The notes under the pieces are model-generated. The model ran no database searches and had not been told where the DNA came from. It saw nothing but the letters and a program-made list of their open reading frames with translations. The translations under genes and the position numbers were made by a program. Positions 7,128 through 15,299 of a DNA stretch of 27,742 nucleotides are shown in pieces (positions within the stretch are counted from its first letter, which is position 1; each line of letters starts with the position of its first letter). The stretch comes from JANLSE01 sp038214135 (GTDB taxonomy: Bacteria > Chloroflexota > Chloroflexia > Chloroflexales > Roseiflexaceae). The stretch covers positions 1 through 27,742 of the forward strand of contig JBBQSD010000077.1 in the NCBI GenBank assembly GCA_038214135.1, written 5' to 3'.

Positions 7128-8426
7128 ATGGGCAATATTGCTATCCGGGCGCAGAACCTAGCAAAAGAATATCAGATCGGTATGGGGCCTGGTGCCGAAT
7201 ATGGCACCCTGCGCGATCAACTCGCTGGCGCATTTTCGGCACCATTGCGTGCGTTGCGCAGGCGCAATCAGATCAAGCAGGCACCGAAACGCCCTTCCAC
7301 ACACTGGGCACTCAACGATATCTCATTCGAGATTGGTATGGGCGAGATCGTTGGCATTATTGGCCGTAATGGAGCCGGCAAAAGCACGCTGCTCAAGCTG
7401 CTTTCGCGCATCACCGAGCCAACCCGTGGCAAGGCCGAGATCTATGGTCGGGTCGCTTCCCTGTTGGAGGTTGGAACTGGCTTCCACCCGGAACTCACCG
7501 GGCGCGAGAATACCTTCCTCAATGGTGCCATCCTCGGCATGAGTCGGGTCGAGATCGCCCGTAAATTTGATGAAATCGTGGCCTTCGCCGGGATCGAGAA
7601 GTTTATCGACACGCCAGTCAAATTCTATTCGAGTGGCATGTATCTGCGCCTTGCTTTTGCCGTGGCAGCCCATCTCGAACCAGAAATCCTGATCGTCGAT
7701 GAGGTTCTGGCCGTCGGCGATACTGGCTTCCAGAAGAAGTGTATTAGCAAGATGGAAGACGTTGGTCAACAGGGCCGTACCGTCCTGTTCGTGTCGCACA
7801 GTATGCCAACAATCACCCGTTTGTGTGAACGAGCGATCCTGCTTGATGATGGGCGCGTTGTCGCCGATGGCCCGGCCCACAAGATCGCCAATACCTATCT
7901 CAATTCTGGCGTGGGAGTAGCATCGGTTCGTGAATGGCGTGATCCAGCACAGGCACCTGGTGGCGATATTGCGCGATTGCGGACCATGCGCGTTCTGACG
8001 GAAGAAGGCGAGCCAGTTGAGGCTGTCGATATTCGGCATCCAATCAAGATCGAGATGCAGTTCGATGTCACGCAGCCTGGGTATATATTGCTGCCACATC
8101 ATATGCTCGCAAATGAAGAAGGGCTGCATATCTGCAACCTGCATGATCTGGATCCAGAATGGCGCAAGCGACCACGACCAGTTGGACAGTATACGAGCAC
8201 TGTCTACATTCCGGGCAACCTATTCGCCGAGGGCACGATCTATGTCTCATCGTCGCTGATTACATTAGCACCCGATATTGTGCAATTCGATGTGCCAGAT
8301 GTAGTTGCCTTTCAGGTTGTTGAGAAATCTGTTGGCGATACGGCACGTGGCGATTGGACGGGCACAATGCCTGGGATCGTTCGTCCATTACTTCCATGGA
8401 CAACAACATTCGAGCCATACGTATGA
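7128..8426 (+). CDS. wzt: Polysaccharide ABC exporter ATPase with C-terminal extension (Wzt-like)
   Basis: 432 aa ATP-binding subunit pairing with the permease upstream. Nucleotide-binding domain about 1-260: Walker A GRNGAGKST (79-87), signature YSSGMYLRLAFA (167-178), Walker B ILIVDE (187-192) and switch His224. The insertion between residues 17 and 60 before the ALNDISFEI strand is typical of Wzt/TagH proteins. Residues about 265-432 form an extra beta-rich domain of the Wzt C-terminal type, which in known O-antigen exporters binds the modified chain end and gives substrate specificity. Here it is inferred to recognise the terminal structure of this locus's glycan. AGGAA lies about 11 bases before the ATG. 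Confidence 0.92.
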   Translation: MGNIAIRAQNLAKEYQIGMGPGAEYGTLRDQLAGAFSAPLRALRRRNQIKQAPKRPSTHWALNDISFEIGMGEIVGIIGRNGAGKSTLLKLLSRITEPTRGKAEIYGRVASLLEVGTGFHPELTGRENTFLNGAILGMSRVEIARKFDEIVAFAGIEKFIDTPVKFYSSGMYLRLAFAVAAHLEPEILIVDEVLAVGDTGFQKKCISKMEDVGQQGRTVLFVSHSMPTITRLCERAILLDDGRVVADGPAHKIANTYLNSGVGVASVREWRDPAQAPGGDIARLRTMRVLTEEGEPVEAVDIRHPIKIEMQFDVTQPGYILLPHHMLANEEGLHICNLHDLDPEWRKRPRPVGQYTSTVYIPGNLFAEGTIYVSSSLITLAPDIVQFDVPDVVAFQVVEKSVGDTARGDWTGTMPGIVRPLLPWTTTFEPYV

Positions 8427-8516
8427 TGCATGCACAAAGCCATCGCGCCGAATGATCGGTCTATCGGCTCTGTTCACGATAGGTGTCTGTCAATCCCCAT
8501 AAGCGATACTACAGGG

Positions 8517-8544
8517 TTATCGCGGTGCTGCGCGACTATACAAT
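8517..8544 (+). promoter_or_regulatory. Candidate promoter before rfbF
   Basis: TTATCG (8517-8522), 16-base spacer, TACAAT (8539-8544), about 95 bases before the rfbF start, in a 213-base gene-free gap (8427-8639). The gap contains nothing else I can identify. Weak -35 match, so tentative. Confidence 0.3.
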
Positions 8545-8639
8545 GCGATCAGGCGGCAATGTTGCACGTCTGATCAAATCGTGTGTGATGCAAGAGCTTC
8601 GTGAATGCCAGCAGGCCCAAAACAGAGGAGACGCAAACA

Positions 8640-9422
8640 ATGAAAGCAGTCATCCTGGCAGGTGGGTTTGGAACGCGCATCAGCGAAGAAAGCGCGATCA
8701 AGCCAAAGCCAATGGTCGAAATTGGCGGTAAGCCACTGCTCTGGCATATCATGAAGATCTACTCGGCCTATGGAATCAATGATTTCATTATATGCTGCGG
8801 TTATAAGGGCCATGTGATCAAAGAATATTTCGCCAACTACTTCTTGTATATGTCCGATGTGACCTTCGATATGCGGGCGAATCGCACCGAAATACATCAG
8901 AATGGTGCCGAACCATGGCGCGTCACGCTTGTCGATACCGGCGAAAAAACCATGACGGGCGGGCGGCTCAAACGCGTGCGCCACTATATTGGCGATGAAA
9001 CCTTCTGCTTCACCTATGGCGATGGCGTCAGCGATATCGATATCGCTGCGCTGATTGCATTCCATCGTAGCCAGAATGTCCTGGCGACACTCACTGCCGT
9101 GCAGCCGCCAGGCCGGTTTGGTGCGTTCACACTCGATCCAAACCAGCCGCGCATCACCCACTTCCGTGAAAAACCACAGGGCGATGGCGCATGGATCAAT
9201 GGTGGGTTCTTTGTGCTAGAACCAGGCGTGTTCGATTATATTGATGGCGATGCAGTGGTCTGGGAACAGGAGCCGATGCGGAATCTGGCCCATAATGGGC
9301 AATTGGCCGCCTATCAGTATAGCGGCTACTGGCAGAACATGGACACACTCCGCGATAAAATGCTGCTCGAAGAACTCTGGCAGAGTGGCAAGGCACCCTG
9401 GAAATACGAAACAACGAGCTAA
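8640..9422 (+). CDS. rfbF: Glucose-1-phosphate cytidylyltransferase
   Basis: 260 aa cytosolic enzyme making CDP-glucose from CTP and glucose-1-phosphate, the entry to CDP-deoxysugar synthesis. Seen: nucleotidyltransferase signature LAGGFGTR (6-13) with Lys21-Pro-Lys-Pro (21-24), YGDGVSD (126-132) with Asp128 as metal ligand, TGGRLKR (106-112) and INGGFFV (186-192), all as in RfbF rather than RmlA. Length matches the family. ATG 8640 is chosen over the in-frame ATG 8601 because GAGGAG lies about 8 bases upstream and the Rossmann strand MKAVILAGG starts there. The stop codon overlaps the next ATG (TAATG), which implies translational coupling. Confidence 0.94.
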   Translation: MKAVILAGGFGTRISEESAIKPKPMVEIGGKPLLWHIMKIYSAYGINDFIICCGYKGHVIKEYFANYFLYMSDVTFDMRANRTEIHQNGAEPWRVTLVDTGEKTMTGGRLKRVRHYIGDETFCFTYGDGVSDIDIAALIAFHRSQNVLATLTAVQPPGRFGAFTLDPNQPRITHFREKPQGDGAWINGGFFVLEPGVFDYIDGDAVVWEQEPMRNLAHNGQLAAYQYSGYWQNMDTLRDKMLLEELWQSGKAPWKYETTS

Positions 9423-10465
9423 TGGAAAAAGCGAGCAATGCAATGAATATTCTCGTTACCGGAACCGATGGCTATATTGGCACAGCAATCACACCAATGC
9501 TGATCGCACGCGGTTTTGATGTGGCCGGGCTGGATACCGGCTTCTATCGCGATGGCTGGCTCTACCCAACCAGGGCCATATACCCGCGCCTGATTAGCAA
9601 AGATATTCGCCATATTAGTGAGGACGACCTGCGCGGTTTTGATGCCGTTGTCCATATGGCCGAACTCTCGAACGATCCATTGGGCCAGTTGCACCCCGAA
9701 ATTACCCATCGAATCAACCATCAGGGCAGCGTCGAACTCGCCAAGAAGTGTAAGGCTGTTGGCATTACCCGCTTCGTCTATACATCATCGTGTAGCGTGT
9801 ATGGCGTTGGTTCAGATGACTACAAGACCGAGGAATCCGATCTGCTGCCGCAAACGGCCTATGCTGAATGTAAGGTGCTTGTCGAACGCGATGTTGCCAA
9901 ACTCGCCGACGATAGCTTCTCGCCGACGTTCCTGCGCAATGCGACTGCCTATGGCCCATCGCCACGCATGCGCTTCGATATTGTTCTGAATAATCTTTCC
10001 GGCCTGGCCTGGACAACCGGCGAGATCCGCATGACCAGCGATGGTACGCCCTGGCGGCCACTCGTCCATGTTCTTGATATTGGTGAGGCAATTGCGTGTG
10101 TACTCAACGCACCACGCGATGCCATTCATAATCAGATCTTCAATGTCGGCGATACCCAGCACAACTATCGGGTGCGCGAGATTGCCCAGATTGTGGCCGA
10201 GGCATTCCCTGGCTGTGTGCTCACACTCGGTACTGGCGATAGAGATAACCGCAGCTATCGGGTTTCTTTCGATAAAATCAACACGCAACTGCCAGGGTTC
10301 CACTGCCAGCGCGATGCGGCCCAGGGTGCCAAGGAGCTACGCCAGGTGTTTGAGCGCATTGGAATGACCAAGGAAGTCTTTGAGAATCGCTCATACACAC
10401 GCCTGCGCCAACTCAAACATCTCATCGCAACCGAACAGCTCGACCAGGATTTCTTCTGGGCATAG
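9422..10465 (+). CDS. NAD-dependent epimerase/dehydratase family protein (nucleotide-sugar SDR)
   Basis: 347 aa extended short-chain dehydrogenase acting on a nucleotide sugar, probably the CDP-sugar made by its neighbours. Seen (numbered from the second possible start, ATG 9443): GTDGYIG NAD-binding loop (7-13), VVHMAEL strand, YTSSCSVYG (113-121), and catalytic Tyr140-xxx-Lys144 (YAECK). The active-site strand lacks the Asp-Glu pair (TDEVYG) of RmlB/RfbG 4,6-dehydratases, so an epimerase or ketoreductase role is more likely. The start is uncertain: ATG 9422 overlaps the rfbF stop by one base; ATG 9443 matches the usual family N-terminus. A strong palindrome covers its stop codon. Confidence 0.85.
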   Translation: MEKASNAMNILVTGTDGYIGTAITPMLIARGFDVAGLDTGFYRDGWLYPTRAIYPRLISKDIRHISEDDLRGFDAVVHMAELSNDPLGQLHPEITHRINHQGSVELAKKCKAVGITRFVYTSSCSVYGVGSDDYKTEESDLLPQTAYAECKVLVERDVAKLADDSFSPTFLRNATAYGPSPRMRFDIVLNNLSGLAWTTGEIRMTSDGTPWRPLVHVLDIGEAIACVLNAPRDAIHNQIFNVGDTQHNYRVREIAQIVAEAFPGCVLTLGTGDRDNRSYRVSFDKINTQLPGFHCQRDAAQGAKELRQVFERIGMTKEVFENRSYTRLRQLKHLIATEQLDQDFFWA

Positions 10466-10490
10466 AGACGCAAGATGTTGCGTCTCTATG
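10461..10490. repeat. Perfect palindrome at the stop codon (TAGAGACGC family)
   Basis: 13-base perfect arms catagagacgcaa / ttgcgtctctatg around loop gatg. It overlaps the TAG stop of the upstream epimerase gene and lies 33 bases before the methyltransferase start. The tagagacgc core matches the elements at 809-828 and 904-924. Being inside an operon, it may be an mRNA-stabilising or attenuating hairpin (inference). Confidence 0.8.
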
Positions 10491-10522
10491 CCCCAATGCA
10501 TCTATATCATAGAGAGTATTTC

Positions 10523-11752
10523 ATGAGCCATTGCCGTTTCTGTAACACGCAACTCAGCCATAGTTTTGCCGATCTGGGCATGTCGCCGCTGGCCAATTCC
10601 TACCTGTCGCCAGAACATGTCCAGCACATGGAACCATTCTATCCATTGCATGTGTTCGTCTGTGAACAATGCTTGCTGGTGCAACTCGAAGAATTCGAAA
10701 GCCCCGACAGCATCTTCAGCGACTATGCCTACTTCTCGTCCTATTCCGAGAGCTGGCTGGCCCATGCACGACGTTATGTCGATATGGCAACACAGCGCTT
10801 CACGCTCACCAACACAAGCCAGGTGATCGAGATTGCCAGCAATGATGGCTACCTGTTGCAGTATTTCGTTGCCAAGGGCATTCCCGTGCTGGGGATCGAA
10901 CCAGCCGCCAACACAGCGCAGGTCGCAGCCGAAAAAGGCATTCCATCGCTGGTCAAGTTCTTTGGCCAGCAGACAGCCAACGAGCTTGTTGCCGAAGGCA
11001 CGCAGGCCGATCTGTTACTTGGCAATAATGTGCTTGCCCATGTGCCAGATCTGAACGATTTTGTTGCCGGCATGCAGATTGTGCTCGCACCACATGGCGT
11101 CATCACCATGGAGTTCCCGCACCTGCTGCGACTGATCGACGAGAACCAGTTTGATACTATCTATCACGAGCACTTCTCCTATTTCTCATTCCTAACGGTG
11201 CAGAAGGTCTTTGCAGCGCACGGGCTGACCATGTTCGATGTTGAGGAGCTGCCAACCCATGGTGGGTCACTACGGATCTATGCGCGCCACACAGCCGACA
11301 GCACACACACAATCAGTGATCGCGTCAGCGCATTGCTTGCCCGTGAAGAACAGGCCGGATTCGGAAAATTAGCCCACTATCTCTCGTTTGCCGAACAGGT
11401 CAAGGAAACCAAGCGCGGATTACTCAGCTTCTTGATTGCTGCCAAACGCGCTGGTAAAACCGTTGTTGGTTATGGCGCACCGGCCAAGGGCAACACACTC
11501 CTGAACTATTGTGGTGTTGGCCGCGATTTCATCGATTATACGGTCGACCGCAGCCCGCACAAGCAGGGATTATTCCTGCCAGGCACGCATATTCCGATCC
11601 ACGCGCCAGAACAGATCAGCGAGACACAGCCCGATTATTTGTTGATTCTGCCCTGGAACCTGAGGGACGAAATCATGCAACAGATGGCCCATATTCGCAG
11701 CTGGGGTGGGAAGTTTGTCGTACCCATTCCACATGTCGAAGTGCTGGCATAA
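10523..11752 (+). CDS. SAM-dependent sugar C-methyltransferase (TylC3-like)
   Basis: 409 aa three-part enzyme predicted to transfer a methyl group from S-adenosylmethionine to a sugar ring carbon of a keto-nucleotide sugar. Seen: N-terminal zinc-binding domain with Cys4-x2-Cys7 and Cys47-x2-Cys50; a central Rossmann methyltransferase domain with VIEIASNDGYLLQYF motif I and LLGNNVLAHVPDL; and a C-terminal domain with VVGYGAPAKGNTLLNY, typical of the sugar C-methyltransferase C-terminal family. This layout matches TylC3 and relatives that make branched sugars such as mycarose. ATG 10523 is chosen over upstream in-frame 10475 because the zinc domain begins directly after it and AGAGAG lies about 7 bases upstream; the longer N-terminus would be encoded by the palindrome region. 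Confidence 0.9.
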   Translation: MSHCRFCNTQLSHSFADLGMSPLANSYLSPEHVQHMEPFYPLHVFVCEQCLLVQLEEFESPDSIFSDYAYFSSYSESWLAHARRYVDMATQRFTLTNTSQVIEIASNDGYLLQYFVAKGIPVLGIEPAANTAQVAAEKGIPSLVKFFGQQTANELVAEGTQADLLLGNNVLAHVPDLNDFVAGMQIVLAPHGVITMEFPHLLRLIDENQFDTIYHEHFSYFSFLTVQKVFAAHGLTMFDVEELPTHGGSLRIYARHTADSTHTISDRVSALLAREEQAGFGKLAHYLSFAEQVKETKRGLLSFLIAAKRAGKTVVGYGAPAKGNTLLNYCGVGRDFIDYTVDRSPHKQGLFLPGTHIPIHAPEQISETQPDYLLILPWNLRDEIMQQMAHIRSWGGKFVVPIPHVEVLA

Positions 11753-11766
11753 ATAGGTCAACCATC

Positions 11767-12309
11767 ATGCTTTTTCACGAAACCGAACTCAATGGCGCAT
11801 ATATCCTGGAGCCACAGCGCATCGCCGATCAGCGCGGGTTCTTTGCGCGTGCTTGGTGCGCAACGGAATTCAGCGAACGTGGCCTGAACACGCAGCTAGC
11901 GCAGTGTAATATCTCGTACAATGCCAACAAGGGCACACTACGCGGCATGCACTATCAGGCAGCGCCACACGCCGAAACCAAGCTCATCCGCTGTACCATC
12001 GGCGCAATCTATGATGTGATCATCGATCTGCGCCCCGAATCGCCAACATATACAAAGCATATCGGCGTTACGCTCAGCGCCGAATCACGACTATTATTAT
12101 ATATTCCAGAGGGTTTCGCCCACGGCTTCCTGACGCTGACGGATGAAAGCGAAGTGTTCTACCAGATGTCCGAATTCTATATGCCAGCCGCTGCTCGCGG
12201 AGTACGCTGGAACGATCCAGCATTTGGCATTGTTTGGCCAGCAGCAGTTGAAATTATTGCCACCCGTGATGCAAGCTACCCTGATTTTGATGAGGCCAGC
12301 CAGCAATGA
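11767..12309 (+). CDS. rfbC: RmlC-like nucleotide-sugar 3,5-epimerase
   Basis: 180 aa cupin of the dTDP-4-dehydrorhamnose 3,5-epimerase family; here probably epimerising a CDP- rather than dTDP-4-keto sugar, judging by its neighbours (inference). Seen: QRGFFARAW (22-30), GTLRGMHYQ with catalytic His62, YIPEGFAHGFLTL with His119, the SEFYMP tyrosine (Tyr138), and RGVRWNDPAFGIVWP (144-158). Length is that of the family. The frame is open upstream inside the methyltransferase gene, but ATG 11767 begins the conserved FHETELNGAYILEP N-terminus. The stop overlaps the next start (ATGA at 12306-12309). Confidence 0.9.
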   Translation: MLFHETELNGAYILEPQRIADQRGFFARAWCATEFSERGLNTQLAQCNISYNANKGTLRGMHYQAAPHAETKLIRCTIGAIYDVIIDLRPESPTYTKHIGVTLSAESRLLLYIPEGFAHGFLTLTDESEVFYQMSEFYMPAAARGVRWNDPAFGIVWPAAVEIIATRDASYPDFDEASQQ

Positions 12310-13661
12310 GTGTGCACAGCCGTCGTGAGAATATCAATCTTGCGGATATGATCGACATCACTGAGGCCGGGCGGGCGATGCATGTCTTCGCCACCGAACT
12401 CTACCCGATCTGCCGCAGCATCACCGGTAATGGCATACGGAGCACCCTTGGCCGCATCGGCGAACAGATTCCATTGATACTGCACGAGGTTCCCAGCGGT
12501 ACAGCGGTATTCGATTGGACGGTGCCAAATGAGTGGAATATCCGCGATGCCTATGTAGCCAATGCCAATGGCGAACGGGTGATCGATATTCGCCAGCATA
12601 ACCTGCACATTCTCAGCTACAGTACACCAATCCATGCGCGAATGCCGCTTGCCGAACTCAAACAGCACCTGTTCACACTGCCGGATCAGCCGGATCTCAT
12701 CCCATATCGCACATCGTACTATCAGGAAAACTGGGGCTTCTGCCTGACCCACAACCAACTGATGGGACTCACTGATGGCGAATACGAGATTGTGATCGAT
12801 TCGACACTGGCACCGGGATCGCTGACCTATGCTGAATGCTTTTTGCCTGGTGCCACCGAGGATGAGGTGCTGATCTCGTGCCACGCCTGCCATCCATCGC
12901 TGGCCAACGATAATCTTTCTGGTATTGTTCTTGCAACATGGCTGGCCCAATTGCTTGGGCAATCTGAGCGGCGCTATTCCTACCGGTTCGTGTTCATTCC
13001 GGGCACCATCGGCTCGATCACATGGCTGGCTCGCAACGAAGCGCATGTTGGTCGAATCAAGCACGGCCTGGTGCTCACATGCCTTGGCGATCCAGGGCAC
13101 ACAACCTATAAGCGCAGCCGCCAGAGTACCGCCGAGATCGATAGGGTCGTTGAACACGTTCTTCGCCACACCGGCACAGCATATGCGATCGAAGATTTCT
13201 TCCCATATGGCTATGATGAGCGCCAATACTGCTCACCCGGATTTAATCTACCGGTTGGCTGCCTGATGCGAACGCCGCACGGGCGCTTTGCGGAATACCA
13301 TACCTCCGCCGATAATCTCGATCTTGTGCGACCTGAAGCCCTCGCCGATTCACTCGCCAAGCTGATTGCAATCGTTCAGGTGCTCGAACAGAATCGAACC
13401 TATCGCAACCTCAACCCAATGTGCGAACCACAGCTTGGCAAACGCGGGTTGTATGGCGCAATCGGTGGCCAGATCGATGCAAAGAGCTATCAGCTTGCCC
13501 TCCTCTGGGTGCTCAACTATTCCGATGGCGAACATGCGCTGATCGATATTGCCGAACGCTCTGGAATGCCATTCGCAACGATTGCCCATGCGGCAACAGC
13601 TCTACAGAGCGCCGGGCTTCTCACCGAAGACGTGCAGAGTATTGAGTGGAGCGCCCGATGA
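12306..13661 (+). CDS. DUF4910 protein: M28-like zinc aminopeptidase fold with winged-helix tail
   Basis: 451 aa. Members of this family have an aminopeptidase-like fold and recur in polysaccharide loci, but I know of no proven reaction. Seen: conserved N-terminal ELYPICRSITGNGIR (31-45), FDWTVPNEWNI (69-79), candidate metal site CHACHPSLANDNLSG (192-206; His193, His196, Asp202), PGTIGSI (232-238), YDERQYCSPGFNLPVG (303-318) with Glu305, and EYHTSADN (330-337) with His332. Residues about 375-451 resemble a winged helix (GEHALIDIAERSGM, then helices). No signal peptide, so it should be cytosolic. It is translationally coupled to the genes before and after it, which argues for a role in making or modifying the nucleotide sugar rather than in protein turnover (inference). 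Confidence 0.85.
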   Translation: MSVHSRRENINLADMIDITEAGRAMHVFATELYPICRSITGNGIRSTLGRIGEQIPLILHEVPSGTAVFDWTVPNEWNIRDAYVANANGERVIDIRQHNLHILSYSTPIHARMPLAELKQHLFTLPDQPDLIPYRTSYYQENWGFCLTHNQLMGLTDGEYEIVIDSTLAPGSLTYAECFLPGATEDEVLISCHACHPSLANDNLSGIVLATWLAQLLGQSERRYSYRFVFIPGTIGSITWLARNEAHVGRIKHGLVLTCLGDPGHTTYKRSRQSTAEIDRVVEHVLRHTGTAYAIEDFFPYGYDERQYCSPGFNLPVGCLMRTPHGRFAEYHTSADNLDLVRPEALADSLAKLIAIVQVLEQNRTYRNLNPMCEPQLGKRGLYGAIGGQIDAKSYQLALLWVLNYSDGEHALIDIAERSGMPFATIAHAATALQSAGLLTEDVQSIEWSAR

Positions 13662-14368
13662 AGCTATCCGGCCAGGCTGCCGTCATCACTGGTGCGAGCA
13701 GTGGGATCGGCAAGGCAATCGCCATCGCGCTGGCCGCCGAGGGTGCTGGTGTGGCGCTCGTTGGCCGCCAGATCGATCTTCTCGAACAGACAGCCCAGGC
13801 GACTGGCAGGAATACGCGGATCTACGCCACCGAACTGACAGATGACACTGCTCTTGAACAACTAGCCTATGATCTGCGCTACGATTGGCAAACCATCAAT
13901 ATCCTGATCCATTGTGCTGGCGTGATTGCATCGGGGCGGGTTGAGCAGGCACCCGTGGCCGAATTTGATCGACAGTATCGCATTAACGTCCGCGCACCAT
14001 ATCTTCTGACTCAAGTATTATTGCCATCGCTACGTGAGTGCAATGGACAGATCGTCTTTATCAATTCAACTGCTGGCTTGCAGGCCCGCGCCGGGGTGAG
14101 CCAGTACGCCGCCACCAAGCATGCACTGCGGGCGCTTGCCGAGAGCCTGCGCGAGGAGCTGAATCCCGAAATACGGGTGCTGAGTGTCTACCCTGGGCGT
14201 ACTGCCAGCCCAATGCAGGCAGCCGTGTTCGCATCCGAGGGCCGCGAATATCGGCCAGAGCGCCTCATTCAACCGGAAGATATTGCCGCGCTTGTGGTGC
14301 ATGCACTCACACTGCCACGTAGCGCCGAGGTTACCGATCTGCACATCCGCCCATTTACGAAGGCATAA
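13658..14368 (+). CDS. Short-chain dehydrogenase/reductase
   Basis: 236 aa classical SDR, NAD(P)-dependent oxidoreductase. Seen: TGASSGIG cofactor loop (11-18), HCAG (85-88, normally NNAG), catalytic Asn110, Ser137, Tyr150-xxx-Lys154, and a PGRTASPM segment (179-186). Cys86 replacing the usual Asn is mildly unusual. ATG 13658 (overlapping the previous TGA as ATGA) is preferred over in-frame ATG 13646. It may reduce a keto group on the nucleotide sugar built by the preceding five genes (inference from position only). Confidence 0.88.
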   Translation: MKLSGQAAVITGASSGIGKAIAIALAAEGAGVALVGRQIDLLEQTAQATGRNTRIYATELTDDTALEQLAYDLRYDWQTINILIHCAGVIASGRVEQAPVAEFDRQYRINVRAPYLLTQVLLPSLRECNGQIVFINSTAGLQARAGVSQYAATKHALRALAESLREELNPEIRVLSVYPGRTASPMQAAVFASEGREYRPERLIQPEDIAALVVHALTLPRSAEVTDLHIRPFTKA

Positions 14369-14414
14369 TTAACTTCCACCGAAATCTACTCGCACCACGA
14401 CATGAGGAATGAGC

Positions 14415-15278
14415 ATGAAGCTGAGCGTTATCATTCCATGCTACAACGCTGCCGCAACCCTTGCAGAACAACTCGATGCCTTGGCGATCCAACGTTGGGA
14501 TCAGCCATGGGAGATTGTTGTTGCCAATAATCGCTCAACCGACAATTCCATGGAGATCGTTAAACGCTATCAGGCCCATATACCGAATCTCCGTATCGTC
14601 GATGCATCGGAACGCCAGGGCCAGCCATTTGCACTCAACACCGGAACCATCGCCGCATTGGGCGAATCGGTGTGCTTTGCCGATGCCGATGATGTGATTG
14701 GGGGTACGTATGTTTCGGCGATGGGCGAAGCACTTGAGCAGCATGAGTTTGTTGCCTGCCGGATCGATAGCGAACGGCTCAACTCGCCATGGGTTGCCAG
14801 CAGCCGCGGTAGTTTCCAGAGCACCGGGCTACAACAATACACCGATCCGCCATACCTGCAACACGCCGGCGGTGGGACACTCGGGATTCGGCGGAAACTA
14901 TTTTTGGCGATTGGCATGTTCGATGAGAGTTTGCCATATTTGCACGATACCGATCTGTGCTGGCGGGTACAATTGGCTGGCTTCGGGTTGCATTTTGTTC
15001 CCGAAGCCGTGATGCACGTACGCTACCGCGATTCGTGGAAAGCAATGTATCGGCAGACCCAGAACTATGCGATCTACAATGTCATCATGTACAAGCGCTA
15101 TCGTCGCCTGGGGATGCCAGCAATACCCTGGCACGAATCGGTCAAGGGCTGGATTGATCTGCTCATGCTGATGCCCTGGATTCGCAACCGCAATGATCTG
15201 GCCTTCTGGGTGCGCCTATATGCCTGGCGCGTCGGGCGGCTGCGTGCTAGCATTCAATATCGTGTGTTCGCTATCTAA
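14415..15278 (+). CDS. Family 2 glycosyltransferase
   Basis: 287 aa GT-A fold glycosyltransferase, cytosolic or peripheral on the inner membrane face. Seen: KLSVIIPCYNAAATL N-terminus, ANNRSTDNS (37-45), metal/donor-binding FADADD (88-93), GGGTLGIRR acceptor loop (152-160), and HDTDLCWRV (177-185), which supplies the catalytic-base position of GT2 enzymes. A basic C-terminal amphipathic stretch follows. ATG 14415 is preferred over ATG 14409 because AGGA (14405-14408) then has 6-base spacing. Donor and acceptor cannot be named. Confidence 0.9.
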   Translation: MKLSVIIPCYNAAATLAEQLDALAIQRWDQPWEIVVANNRSTDNSMEIVKRYQAHIPNLRIVDASERQGQPFALNTGTIAALGESVCFADADDVIGGTYVSAMGEALEQHEFVACRIDSERLNSPWVASSRGSFQSTGLQQYTDPPYLQHAGGGTLGIRRKLFLAIGMFDESLPYLHDTDLCWRVQLAGFGLHFVPEAVMHVRYRDSWKAMYRQTQNYAIYNVIMYKRYRRLGMPAIPWHESVKGWIDLLMLMPWIRNRNDLAFWVRLYAWRVGRLRASIQYRVFAI

Positions 15279-15299
15279 ATCGAATGGATGATGTATTCT

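Noticed and set aside
8427..8639. Riboswitch or small RNA in the gap before rfbF
   Set aside because: I could find no conserved motif or strong hairpin; only a weak promoter-like pair is visible.
8483..8731. 82-codon plus-strand frame between wzt and rfbF
   Set aside because: It runs into rfbF in another frame, has no ribosome binding site and no recognisable sequence.
12276..13226. 316-codon open frame on the minus strand opposite the DUF4910 gene
   Set aside because: The opposite strand carries a conserved, translationally coupled gene; the antisense product is rich in Cys/His/Trp without order, as expected of a shadow.
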